DNA from: a virus
Strand: one strand, 5' to 3'
DNA: 49,320 nt
Virus record (IMG/VR): IMGVR_UViG_3300030430_003611
Coordinates: 1-49,320 of that record
Of the stretch, positions 18,294-25,783 are shown piece by piece (within the stretch, counting starts at the first letter, position 1; each line of letters starts with the position of its first letter). The notes under the pieces were generated by a model. It saw only the letters and a list, made by a program, of their open reading frames with translations. It did no database searches and was not told where the DNA came from. Made by a program: the position numbers and the translations under genes.

Positions 18294-18557
18294 ATGGAAA
18301 TAAAACTTGATGATGACGTCCCTGTACCTACCGGTTCAGATCGGCGTCCTGCTGAAAAGAAGTATCCGCTTTCTCAAATGAAAGTTGGCCAATCGTTCTT
18401 TCTTCCACTAGAAGAAGGAGACGACATCAAACGTATGGGTAACCGTATAAGCCAAGCGCGACAAGGGTTCCAAAAACGTAATGATGGCGTTCGTTTTACC
18501 CAAAGGATTTGGGAAGAAGACGAGGTGATCGGCATTAGAGTTTGGAGAGTAGAGTAA
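18294..18557 (+). CDS. Small conserved phage protein of unknown function
   Basis: An 87-residue protein with a TTAGGAG ribosome site. It has the pattern KKYPLSQMKVGQSFFLP followed by a basic helix (RISQARQGFQKRN) and a beta C-terminus (RFTQRIWEEDEVIGIRVWRVE). This YPxxxMxVGxSF-type small domain is frequent in phages, near regulatory or DNA-processing genes. It overlaps the methyltransferase start by one base (TAATG). No function is assigned. Confidence 0.65.
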   Translation: MEIKLDDDVPVPTGSDRRPAEKKYPLSQMKVGQSFFLPLEEGDDIKRMGNRISQARQGFQKRNDGVRFTQRIWEEDEVIGIRVWRVE

Positions 18558-19396
18558 TGGCTTCTATCCGCAAAAAGCTCGCGGTGAACGCGAATAATTC
18601 TAAAAACACTCGCATGGATATTGCGGGTGCTGGTACGCTGGCCAACTGGCGACCAGATGAGTTGGCTCATATCAGTCGGTTTTGTAAAATGGGCCAGCTC
18701 ATTATGGGAAAAGCTAAAGAATTAGGCAGACCTGTTGATATTCTTGAGATCGGGTGTGGTGAAGTTTGGACACTTCGTTATCTCTATAAGGCTTTTGTTA
18801 CCAAAAAAGAAACCATCGTTAACAGTTATACCGGCATGGATATTGACCCTGCGTGTTTGGTCGACTGGTGGGTTGATGATAACCTTGAGGTCACAGAACA
18901 TAAGTGGTTTCAAACCATGACCGGTAACAAAGGTCGGATCGTTCTTCAAGACCTAACTGTAGACCCTGAACCTCCTGTTGAAGATGAGTCTATGGATGTC
19001 TTCATGACTACGGAAGTAATCGAACATATGGGGAGAAAGTTCATTGAACCTTGGATCGAAGCATCGTGGCGTAAACTTCGTCCGAATGGCATTGCATATG
19101 TCTCGACGCCGAACCATGATGGGTCAAACGACGTCCTCCCAAAAGACCATGTCTACGAGTGGGGGTACGAAGAACTCAAAGAACTCCTCGAAAAATACTA
19201 CACCATCGAACGGCACTACGGCACGTTTACGCAAATGAATAATTTCAAGCGTAACCACCGTGCTAATTTACGTTGGCCTCAACATGTAATCGACGATATT
19301 CAAGGGCGGTTCGATAAGCACTGGCAACGTGTAATTCTTGCCACGGCGTACCCAGAGACAGCTAATAATGTCAACTGGATCTTGAGGAAAAAATAA
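18557..19396 (+). CDS. SAM-dependent methyltransferase-fold protein
   Basis: A 279-residue class I methyltransferase-like protein. Motif I is DILEIGCGE (residues about 61-69); an acidic residue after GMDIDPACL would bind the ribose; DVFMTTEVIEHM and RPNGIAYVSTPNHDG are the post-I and motif V/VI-type segments seen in Methyltransf_11/23-like enzymes. It is not a typical DPPY or cytosine-C5 DNA methylase. Its overlap with the hypermodification-type gene suggests it may act on a modified base or nucleotide, but the substrate is unknown. Confidence 0.75.
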   Translation: MASIRKKLAVNANNSKNTRMDIAGAGTLANWRPDELAHISRFCKMGQLIMGKAKELGRPVDILEIGCGEVWTLRYLYKAFVTKKETIVNSYTGMDIDPACLVDWWVDDNLEVTEHKWFQTMTGNKGRIVLQDLTVDPEPPVEDESMDVFMTTEVIEHMGRKFIEPWIEASWRKLRPNGIAYVSTPNHDGSNDVLPKDHVYEWGYEELKELLEKYYTIERHYGTFTQMNNFKRNHRANLRWPQHVIDDIQGRFDKHWQRVILATAYPETANNVNWILRKK

Positions 19397-20223
19397 TGGA
19401 ACCGATTGAACGGTTCTTTTGGTGGATGGAGGAGAGGCACCGTATCTTTCTCAAGAAGGATATGGGCCTCTCCCGCAACCATTGGACTGACGACGAGATT
19501 TTAAAGACGTATCGCTTTACTAATCCCTTTAGAGAGAACGACAAGACAACCGTTTGGTTTAGGGAAAAGATGCGTAATCCTTTGAACGGCGACGACGCTG
19601 TTCTTATGGCTACAGTCATCTTCCGCTGGTTCAATCTTATTGAAACAGGGGAAACCCTTCTTGCTAATAATCTCCACGTCGAATGGAACCCAGAGATTGC
19701 GCGAGAAGAAATCAAGAAGCAACCTAAATATGTGACCGGCGGGTACATAATTAAAACTCCTGACGGGATGGATAAAGTTGATGGGGTGATTTGGTGCATA
19801 AACCGTGTCTGGCCCCAACGTGAACAACTCGCCAACGATATCCGCTCGAACAACCTCCGAGGTTCTTGGAATACTGTTATGCAATTTCCGTACCTAGGCG
19901 CATTCATGGCATACGAATTAATTACTGACTTGCGTCATACACATTTTTTAAACGGGGCTGACGATATCTACACGTGGGCTAATGCTGGTCCCGGTGCGAT
20001 GCGGGGACTTAATCGCATACACGGTAGACCCCTGAACTTTAAGAGCCGTAAGCATAACTTTACGAAGGAGATGCACGAACTTTTACTATGCTCATCCGAA
20101 TATTTAGCTAAAGATTTCCTACCACGATTAGAGATGCGCGACATCGAGCATAGTCTTTGCGAGTTTGATAAATACGAAAGAGTGCGTAACGGCGAAGGCG
20201 CACCCAGAGGAAAGTACCCATGA
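19396..20223 (+). CDS. DNA base hypermodification-type protein (HMUDK-helical / aGPT-PPlase-like)
   Basis: A 275-residue protein. The N-terminal segment WTDDEILKTYRFTNPFREND (about 30-49) matches the signature of the family annotated as 5-hmdU DNA kinase helical domain or putative DNA base hypermodification protein, related to the alpha-glutamyl/putrescinyl-thymine pyrophosphorylase group. These accompany thymidine hypermodification in phages. No Walker A P-loop is visible, so it is not by itself a P-loop 5-hmdU kinase. It is translationally coupled (ATGA) to the thymidylate-synthase-fold gene, the expected partner that would make the modified dUMP. The family match is from memory of motifs, not a search. 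Confidence 0.65.
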   Translation: MEPIERFFWWMEERHRIFLKKDMGLSRNHWTDDEILKTYRFTNPFRENDKTTVWFREKMRNPLNGDDAVLMATVIFRWFNLIETGETLLANNLHVEWNPEIAREEIKKQPKYVTGGYIIKTPDGMDKVDGVIWCINRVWPQREQLANDIRSNNLRGSWNTVMQFPYLGAFMAYELITDLRHTHFLNGADDIYTWANAGPGAMRGLNRIHGRPLNFKSRKHNFTKEMHELLLCSSEYLAKDFLPRLEMRDIEHSLCEFDKYERVRNGEGAPRGKYP

Positions 20224-21212
20224 AAGTTATACAGGGCGTAAACGTCAATGAAGTTTTTCAAATTGCAGTTATGAACTTGCGAGAGAGCAGTCAACTGTTA
20301 GAAACAGACTCGCGTAATGGTCCAGTACTATCGTTCCCGACGCCCCTTACGACTGTTTATGAGCGGCCTGATGAGCGCGTTCTATTTAGCGCTGAACGTA
20401 ATTGTAATCCCTTTTTCCATTTTATCGAAGGGCTGTGGATGATAGCAGGTCGGCAAGACCTAAACACGTTAACGATGTTCGCTAAGAAGATGGCGGACTT
20501 TTCGGATGACGGTATTCTTGTAAACGGTGCGTATGGTTATCGTTGGACTGAATGGTTTGGACGTGACCAGTTATCTACTGTTATCGACTTACTGCGTAAA
20601 AATCCATTAGACCGACGCGCCGTACTTCAGATGTGGGATTGCACTCAAGACCTTGGTTCATCATCCAAGGACGTTCCGTGTAATACGCAAATTTTCTTGC
20701 GGGGCCGACCAGCTAGACTCGGTTATTATTTAGATATGACTGTAACGAACAGATCGAATGATTTGATCTGGGGCATGTATGGTGCGAACGCTGTTCACTT
20801 TAGTATGGTTCATGAGTATTTAGCCAGTTGCATAGGGATGGGACTTGGGCATTATTATCAAGTTAGTAGTAATCCGCATGTATATTTAGATGTATGGAGG
20901 CCACTTGATGAAAAACTTCCTCACGGGATTTATCCAGACCCTTATGAAGCGTATGGGGTTTATCCAGTTCCACTCGTCGATAAATGGGAAGAGTTCGACG
21001 TTGAAGTCTGCCTCTTCTTCGATTGGCTCCACCGTGGGGAGTCCCATGTGGGATATCAAAACCAGATCTTTCCGAAGACTGCAATACCTATGGTCGAAGC
21101 TTGGTGGCTCTGGAAAGAAAAAATGATAAACGAGGCTGTTGATAAAGCCCGTGAAATAGAATCACCTGATTGGAGGAAAGCCTGTGTCGAATGGCTCGAA
21201 AGAAAAAAGTAA
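20220..21212 (+). CDS. Thymidylate synthase-fold enzyme, possible dUMP hydroxymethylase
   Basis: A 330-residue protein of the thymidylate synthase fold. Visible elements: FIEGLWMIAGRQD (E-x-L-W-F/M), GAYGYRW, the catalytic Cys154 in DVPCNTQ, and TNRSNDLIWGMYGANAVHFS with Arg, Ser, Asp and the Asn that selects uracil over cytosine. The residue after the catalytic Cys is Asn instead of the His of canonical ThyA. The Asn in GAN favours dUMP as substrate. Either methylation to dTMP or hydroxymethylation to 5-hmdUMP is possible; the coupled hypermodification-type gene upstream favours the latter. The C-terminus holds the GTG start of the next gene. Confidence 0.8.
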   Translation: MKVIQGVNVNEVFQIAVMNLRESSQLLETDSRNGPVLSFPTPLTTVYERPDERVLFSAERNCNPFFHFIEGLWMIAGRQDLNTLTMFAKKMADFSDDGILVNGAYGYRWTEWFGRDQLSTVIDLLRKNPLDRRAVLQMWDCTQDLGSSSKDVPCNTQIFLRGRPARLGYYLDMTVTNRSNDLIWGMYGANAVHFSMVHEYLASCIGMGLGHYYQVSSNPHVYLDVWRPLDEKLPHGIYPDPYEAYGVYPVPLVDKWEEFDVEVCLFFDWLHRGESHVGYQNQIFPKTAIPMVEAWWLWKEKMINEAVDKAREIESPDWRKACVEWLERKK

Positions 21213-21504
21213 AATTCTACAGACCGTAGAGGACATCGCCGACGAAGATTGTGCTGGACTTACACGTTCAGAAGAGTCGTATGGTGACAGTTGGAAACAG
21301 CGCGGCGGTGTGGGTGCTTTCATGATGCTAGCGCGTAAATGGGACCGTATCGAAAAGCAGGTGCTTGGTCACCATTACGATATCTTCTCGGCTATGGATG
21401 AAGATCGTCGGCCCGAGGGTCTTGTCGATGATATCAGTGACTTACGTCGGTATCTCTTTCTTGTAGAGGCCGAGATGCGGAACAGGACTAGCCAAGGTGA
21501 CTAA
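21184..21504 (+). CDS. Small helical protein beside nucleotide-modification genes (Nmad1/DUF1599-like?)
   Basis: A 106-residue protein starting at GTG, with GGAGG about seven bases upstream and a 29-base overlap with the preceding gene. It has the conserved core EESYGDSWKQRGGVGAFMML followed by ARKWDRIE, then two more helices. The YGDSW...RKWDRIE pattern resembles nucleotide-modification-associated small helical proteins of phages (Nmad1/DUF1599 type). The match is by motif memory and not certain. Its place between the TS-fold gene and the DNA polymerase supports a link to nucleotide metabolism. Confidence 0.6.
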   Translation: MSNGSKEKSKILQTVEDIADEDCAGLTRSEESYGDSWKQRGGVGAFMMLARKWDRIEKQVLGHHYDIFSAMDEDRRPEGLVDDISDLRRYLFLVEAEMRNRTSQGD

Positions 21505-23503
21505 TAACATAGTAAGCTCTCATCAGACGCGATCTGACAAGAAGCCAGCTATGCCAAAGAACCCGCTTCAACAGCCTTTGTTCTCTCCTGATAGCGATTG
21601 GACCCCACCAGAACAACTTCCTGACCTCACTGCGGCGAAGGAAATATGTATCGACCTCGAAACCCGAGATCCTTCACTCAAAGAAAAGGGTGCTGGTTGG
21701 GCGAGGGGCGAGGGTCATGTTGTCGGTTACGCCGTAGCTACAGATTTTTGGTCAGGTTATTTACCAGTCAAACATGAAGCAGGAGGTAACCTCAATGAAA
21801 AGCTCGTTAAAAATTGGTTACAAACACAGATCAAAGGTGGCGCAGATATTGTTTGTCATAACGCTTCCTATGATATTGGTTGGATGCGCCGAGAGGGTAT
21901 CGAGTTGTGTGGAAACCGACTCATTGACACAATGGTGTCTGCCCCTTTAATTGATGAAAATAGGTTTAGCTATGCCCTTAATGCACTTGGTAAAACTTAT
22001 CTGGAAGAAAAGAAAGACGAAAGCCTCTTACGTGATGCCGCCGAAGCGTGGAATGTTGATGCTAAAGGGGGGTTACATCAACTACCCCCCATGTATGTAG
22101 GACCATATGCCGAGCAAGATGCGTCACTTACTCTTAAACTTTGGGAGTGGCAAAAGGGTGAAATGACCCGGCAAGATTTGTGGTCGATCTTCGACCTTGA
22201 ATCTTCTATAACACCTTTGCTTATCGAGATGCGGTGGTGTGGTGTACGAGTAGACTTAGATAAAGCTGACGAACTTTCTAAATGGTTTCGAGCTAAAGAA
22301 GAAGCGGCACTTCAACAAATAAAGAAATTATGCGGACGGAATATTGAAGTATGGGCGAATAAATCTATTCAAGAAGCCTTCGATGGTTTGAACTTAGAAT
22401 ATCCGCGTACAGAACTTGGCGCACCGTCTTTTCAACAAAGCTGGTTAGAAGGGCATCAACATGAGATGCCTAAGTTAATTGTTGAAGCGCGGAAGATGAA
22501 TAAAGCTAGGACGACATTCATTGACGGAATGATAATGTCGAACCAAGTTGATGGTCGTATCCATGCAGAACTCCATCCTTTGCGCTCAGACGACGGCGGT
22601 ACGGTAACAGGTCGGTTCAGTTATTCGAACCCAAACTTACAACAAGTTCCTGCACGTGACCCAGAGATCGGCACAAAGATTCGATCGCTTTTCATTCCAG
22701 AAGAAGGGTGTCAATGGGGCGCGTTCGATTACTCGCAACAAGAACCACGGATCGTGGTACACTACGCTAATTTGATGGGGTTACGCGGCGCTCAGGATGC
22801 CGTAGACGCCTTTCAACAAGACGATGCCGACTTCCACCAGATCGTAGCCGATATGGCAGGGATACCGCGTAAACAAGCTAAGAACATCAACCTTGGTTTG
22901 TTTTATTCAATGGGCGTTACTAAGCTCTCCGATAGCCTCGGACTTACATTAGAAGAAGGCAAAGAGCTGTTCGCACAATACCATGATCGCGTACCATTTG
23001 TAAAAGAGTTATCGGAGCGAGCAGTCCAGAGGGCTTCAAAACAAGGAAGTATTCGCACGTTGTTAGGGCGACGGTGCCGGTTCGATAAATGGGAGCCAGC
23101 TCAGTTTGGTACACGAAAAATTATGGACCACAAGACAGCGTATGCTGAACACGGCAACGCAATCAAAAGAGCATTTACCCATAAAGCGATGAATAGACTC
23201 ATTCAGGGAAGCGCGGCTGATATGACAAAGAAGGCCATGCAAATGCTCTACGACGAAGGTATCGTCCCGCATATTCAAGTCCACGACGAATTAGACTTTT
23301 CGATCGAATCTCCTGAGCAGATTGAAAAGATCAAAGATATCATGGAAAGCTGTGTCGAGTTAGCAGTTCCTGTCAAAGTAGACGTTGACCTTGGACCTAA
23401 CTGGGGTGACGCTAAGGAGATAGAAAAGGTGATCAGTCATGCCGAAAGTACGAGGGGTTGGACAAGGGGTGCGGAATCAAACTACGCGCCTCAAAGCACA
23501 TAA
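21497..23503 (+). CDS. Family A DNA polymerase with 3'-5' exonuclease
   Basis: A 668-residue replicative polymerase. The exonuclease domain has ExoI CIDLET, ExoII CHNASYDIGWM and ExoIII YAEQDASL. Polymerase motif A is FDYSQQEPR (Asp411), motif B is RKQAKNINLGLFYSMG and motif C is HDE (residues 596-598). In motif B, Arg458, Lys462, Leu466 and Tyr470 align with E. coli Pol I R754, K758, F762 and Y766, so the 762-equivalent is Leu. The GTG at 21497 (AGGA nine bases upstream) is used; an ATG at 21551 is possible. There is no 5'-3' exonuclease domain, as usual for phage Pol A. Confidence 0.95.
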   Translation: MTNNIVSSHQTRSDKKPAMPKNPLQQPLFSPDSDWTPPEQLPDLTAAKEICIDLETRDPSLKEKGAGWARGEGHVVGYAVATDFWSGYLPVKHEAGGNLNEKLVKNWLQTQIKGGADIVCHNASYDIGWMRREGIELCGNRLIDTMVSAPLIDENRFSYALNALGKTYLEEKKDESLLRDAAEAWNVDAKGGLHQLPPMYVGPYAEQDASLTLKLWEWQKGEMTRQDLWSIFDLESSITPLLIEMRWCGVRVDLDKADELSKWFRAKEEAALQQIKKLCGRNIEVWANKSIQEAFDGLNLEYPRTELGAPSFQQSWLEGHQHEMPKLIVEARKMNKARTTFIDGMIMSNQVDGRIHAELHPLRSDDGGTVTGRFSYSNPNLQQVPARDPEIGTKIRSLFIPEEGCQWGAFDYSQQEPRIVVHYANLMGLRGAQDAVDAFQQDDADFHQIVADMAGIPRKQAKNINLGLFYSMGVTKLSDSLGLTLEEGKELFAQYHDRVPFVKELSERAVQRASKQGSIRTLLGRRCRFDKWEPAQFGTRKIMDHKTAYAEHGNAIKRAFTHKAMNRLIQGSAADMTKKAMQMLYDEGIVPHIQVHDELDFSIESPEQIEKIKDIMESCVELAVPVKVDVDLGPNWGDAKEIEKVISHAESTRGWTRGAESNYAPQST

Positions 23504-23711
23504 GTTAAAGCGTCATGAAAAATATAAATCAACAATGTATGAAGTTGTTCTTATTACTGAGTTTACGCGTGTCCGTAAAATCAATGCTACGAGTGAAGAC
23601 CAAGCGATAAGTTTTGCTATAGAGCGTGAGCGCCGACGCAAAAATCCTATCGGGTATTCGTTAGGTGATATACATGTCATTAGCGCAAGCCAGATAGATA
23701 GTGAGCCATAA
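23439..23711 (+). CDS. Small basic hypothetical protein
   Basis: A 90-residue protein starting inside the last 65 bases of the polymerase gene, with AAGGTGAT about six bases before the ATG. The N-terminus is Arg/Lys/Gln-rich; the C-terminal half has a beta-alpha pattern (YEVVLITEFTRVRKINATSE, then DQAISFAIERERRRK) reminiscent of small phage proteins with a strand-helix repeat. Function is unknown. Confidence 0.6.
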   Translation: MPKVRGVGQGVRNQTTRLKAHKLKRHEKYKSTMYEVVLITEFTRVRKINATSEDQAISFAIERERRRKNPIGYSLGDIHVISASQIDSEP

Positions 23712-23720
23712 GTTTCACGT

Positions 23721-23772
23721 TTTTGCGCTTTTTTGACTAAACCCTGCCCCCTATACTATATTACTATAGTAA
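23721..23772 (+). promoter_or_regulatory. Promoter cassette copy 1
   Basis: TTTTG at 23721, a TTGACT -35-like hexamer at 23733, and CTATACTATATTACTATAGT starting at 23751, exactly 30 bases after TTTTG. TTGACT and TATATT (23757-23762) have an 18-bp spacer. It drives the gene at 23794, whose GGGAGG site follows. Confidence 0.65.
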
Positions 23773-23793
23773 TACCTTATCAGGGAGGCATAG

Positions 23794-24015
23794 TTGTCAG
23801 ATACCACTAAACACATACAGATTTCGCAGTCGCTAGCCGTTTGTATATGGCGAGCTTTGCGCGAGGAGGGTCGGTCCGAGGCCGACCTTTTCGCGTCAGC
23901 TATCATCGGTAGCGGCTTCGAGCCTGTCTTCGAGGATAACGCAGAGGGTCTCGATTTTTACCGCGAGTATCTTATCGCTCACGGTCTAGTCGAGGACGCC
24001 CCTAATAAACACTAA
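23794..24015 (+). CDS. Small hypothetical protein
   Basis: A 73-residue protein starting at TTG, five bases after GGGAGG. It is acidic and helical, with ICIWRALREEGRSEADLFA-like segments, and has no recognised motif. It is the first gene of the accessory region and lies directly behind the first promoter cassette, so it is probably expressed early. Possibly a host-takeover protein; that is inference from position only. Confidence 0.6.
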   Translation: MSDTTKHIQISQSLAVCIWRALREEGRSEADLFASAIIGSGFEPVFEDNAEGLDFYREYLIAHGLVEDAPNKH

Positions 24016-24025
24016 GGAGGAAGAA

Positions 24026-24331
24026 ATGGATAGTTACTTTGATTCGATGCTTGATGATTACGCTGGCCATATGAGGGATTATGGTCGGATGGTTGAGCGG
24101 CACCGCGAGATGCTTCGTGAGGCTCGATCCGCCCGTGTGTTTCCTTTAGCACACCACGCACCTCGAGAGAAACATGCTTTTAACTTACGGATGGCGGCAG
24201 ACACTCGTGTGATTGCTGGGATGTACCTTAGGTTAGCGAAGGGCCAGAAAAAAGCTCTGATGCAGCACGCTACTACTAGATTAGACGATGCGCATGATCA
24301 GTTGTATGGTCGACTTTATGCCGTATCGTGA
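24026..24331 (+). CDS. Small His/Arg-rich helical hypothetical protein
   Basis: A 101-residue protein with a strong AAGGAGGAAGAA ribosome site. It is Met, His and Arg-rich and helical throughout (MLDDYAGHMRDYGRMVERHR and further). No known family was recognised. It follows the gene at 23794 after 10 bases and is presumably co-transcribed from the cassette at 23721. Confidence 0.65.
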   Translation: MDSYFDSMLDDYAGHMRDYGRMVERHREMLREARSARVFPLAHHAPREKHAFNLRMAADTRVIAGMYLRLAKGQKKALMQHATTRLDDAHDQLYGRLYAVS

Positions 24332-24338
24332 CGACGAG

Positions 24339-24366
24339 GACGCCGAGATCAGGATATCTCGGCGTC
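24339..24366 (+). promoter_or_regulatory. 11-bp perfect hairpin upstream of the 24399 gene
   Basis: GACGCCGAGAT (24339-24349) and ATCTCGGCGTC (24356-24366) pair perfectly around a 6-base loop, 20 bases upstream of an AAAAGGAGAAAG ribosome site. There is no T run. It probably structures the mRNA between the two genes. Confidence 0.7.
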
Positions 24367-24398
24367 AATGGATGGACCCAGATCAAAAGGAGAAAGTA

Positions 24399-24803
24399 AT
24401 GGGCCGACTGAAACAAATGATGATGGATCCGAAGCCAATGTCTCAGGAGCTTATCATTGAGACATTCGTTAAATACCCTTTGATTGGATTTGGCGAGGCA
24501 TCGTTCTCTGACCTAGAGTCGTATCTCGGCCACCCCGATATCCACCCTGACCATTTCCCTAACGGTTTAGGTATCTCAGCCGGTGGAACATGGAAGCCAG
24601 ATAGCACTTGGGATCTTCGTTGCGCTTGGGGCTTTATCTGGGACGATGGTGAGCGGGTCGTTCTCCACGACCGTAATAGTCAGGTTAAGGAGCTTGAAGA
24701 CTTAAAGTACTGGCATATCACTGGGTCACGTGCAGCGTGGTATTTATTGACAGAGGGCTATCTTTTTGATCCGATATCTGTCAGCCTTGAAAAGGCGAAG
24801 TAA
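24399..24803 (+). CDS. Hypothetical protein
   Basis: A 134-residue protein. The start is set at the ATG at 24399 because it follows the AAAAGGAGAAAG site shared by many genes of this region; in-frame ATGs further upstream lie across the hairpin. It contains ELIIETFVKYPLIGFGEASF and a Trp-rich segment (GGTWKPDSTWDLRCAWGFIW), suggesting a compact alpha/beta domain. No family recognised. The stop codon is the loop of a GCGAAG-TAA-CTTCGC hairpin. Confidence 0.65.
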   Translation: MGRLKQMMMDPKPMSQELIIETFVKYPLIGFGEASFSDLESYLGHPDIHPDHFPNGLGISAGGTWKPDSTWDLRCAWGFIWDDGERVVLHDRNSQVKELEDLKYWHITGSRAAWYLLTEGYLFDPISVSLEKAK

Positions 24804-24852
24804 CTTCGCTTTTCCTCCCCAAACTAAGGCGGCTCTCGGGCCGCCTCTTTTT
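24795..24852 (+). terminator. Tandem terminators
   Basis: First hairpin GCGAAG-TAA-CTTCGC followed by TTTT (24795-24813), whose loop is the stop codon. Second hairpin AGGCGGC/GCCGCCT followed by CTTTTT (24827-24852). Together they close the first accessory transcription unit. Confidence 0.8.
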
Positions 24853-24869
24853 CCTCATAAAATAGTTTA

Positions 24870-24917
24870 TTTTGTTACTAAACTTCTTTAGCTTGATCGT
24901 TTACTATATTAATAGTT
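24870..24917 (+). promoter_or_regulatory. Promoter cassette copy 2
   Basis: TTTTG at 24870 and a near-palindrome ACTATATTAATAGT at 24903-24916, ahead of a GGGAGAAAG ribosome site for the gene at 24966. The spacing (34) is longer than the 30 bases of most copies, so this is a weaker match. Confidence 0.55.
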
Positions 24918-24965
24918 AATGAAGCGTTCATTAACGACAAAGTTGTCATATAGGGAGAAAGCTAA

Positions 24966-25517
24966 ATGACAAATATTGAGAGCCATAAGTCGGTGGCTGT
25001 TGAGATTCCGACTTACCGCGTCCTTAGGGCGATCGCAGAGAAAGAGTTCCGTACTCCTTCAAAGCAGATTGCTTTTCTTCTCGCTCAGAATTATCCCGAC
25101 GTTTGGGAAGAGTTCGCTGAGCTGGAGGCGCTTCCTGCTCCGGTTGCTAGTCAGGACGGCACGATAGTTCCGTTTCTTCATGACCGGGTCTCTAACGACC
25201 AGCGTTCGATGTATCGTACTTGGCAGGTTTTGATTTGCCTGTACCGTAATCGGTCGCTTGGGTTCTTGCGTACTTCTCAGTTGGCTTCGGCTATTGGGTA
25301 TATGCACGATAATTCGTTATCATCGGTACTTAGTCGTCCGCGTGATATTGGGTTGATTACTTCGCGTCCGATCTCTGCTGGGTCTCGTGACCTTGAGTGG
25401 TCTCTTACTGACTTCGGTAGGTATGTGTCGAAAGACCTTGATGATACCGTGCCTGTTAGGCTTACTCAGGTAATCCTCGACCAGTACCAGCGCGACTTTA
25501 TGAGGGCTGCGTCATGA
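24966..25517 (+). CDS. Putative DNA-binding regulator (RHH-like plus winged helix)
   Basis: A 183-residue protein. Residues about 8-40 (VAVEIPTYRVLRAIAEKEFR) resemble a ribbon-helix-helix strand and helix. Residues about 85-160 (TWQVLICLYRNRS, FLRTSQLASAIGYM, SLSSVLSRPRDIGLITSRPI) look like a MarR-type winged helix with wing strands. It stands behind its own promoter cassette in the accessory region. It is a candidate regulator of phage early or middle genes; the target is not shown. Confidence 0.6.
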   Translation: MTNIESHKSVAVEIPTYRVLRAIAEKEFRTPSKQIAFLLAQNYPDVWEEFAELEALPAPVASQDGTIVPFLHDRVSNDQRSMYRTWQVLICLYRNRSLGFLRTSQLASAIGYMHDNSLSSVLSRPRDIGLITSRPISAGSRDLEWSLTDFGRYVSKDLDDTVPVRLTQVILDQYQRDFMRAAS

Positions 25518-25783
25518 ATAAATCCCACGGTTCACCATATGACCGTGGCTCTGCCGACCGTTATTACGGTCGGCAGTTTGCACCACATTATTATAGAGAT
25601 GGTGGTCATGTGCGCGTTGAGATAGATTTGATGACTGCAGAAGAGATATTCGATTACAAAGTTGGCTGGAATGGCTGTCTTTGTCGAAAAGATTGGGGCG
25701 GCGGTATATACGCTCCAGAACAAAGTGATGTACCATTGATGGACATCCGTGATTTTAGGGATAAGGGGGGCGCAGACACATAG
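25514..25783 (+). CDS. Small conserved phage protein with GSADRYYGR motif
   Basis: An 89-residue protein overlapping the regulator by an ATGA junction. The N-terminus HGSPYDRGSADRYYGRQFAP followed by HYY is a recurrent motif in small phage and prophage proteins whose function is unknown. The middle (MTAEEIFDYKVGWNGC) fits the usual helix of this family. Translation is probably coupled to the regulator. Confidence 0.7.
   Translation: MNKSHGSPYDRGSADRYYGRQFAPHYYRDGGHVRVEIDLMTAEEIFDYKVGWNGCLCRKDWGGGIYAPEQSDVPLMDIRDFRDKGGADT

Noticed and set aside
18542-18556. Earlier start of the methyltransferase gene
   Set aside because: It would overlap the preceding gene further, and the ATG at 18557 forms a normal TAATG coupling.
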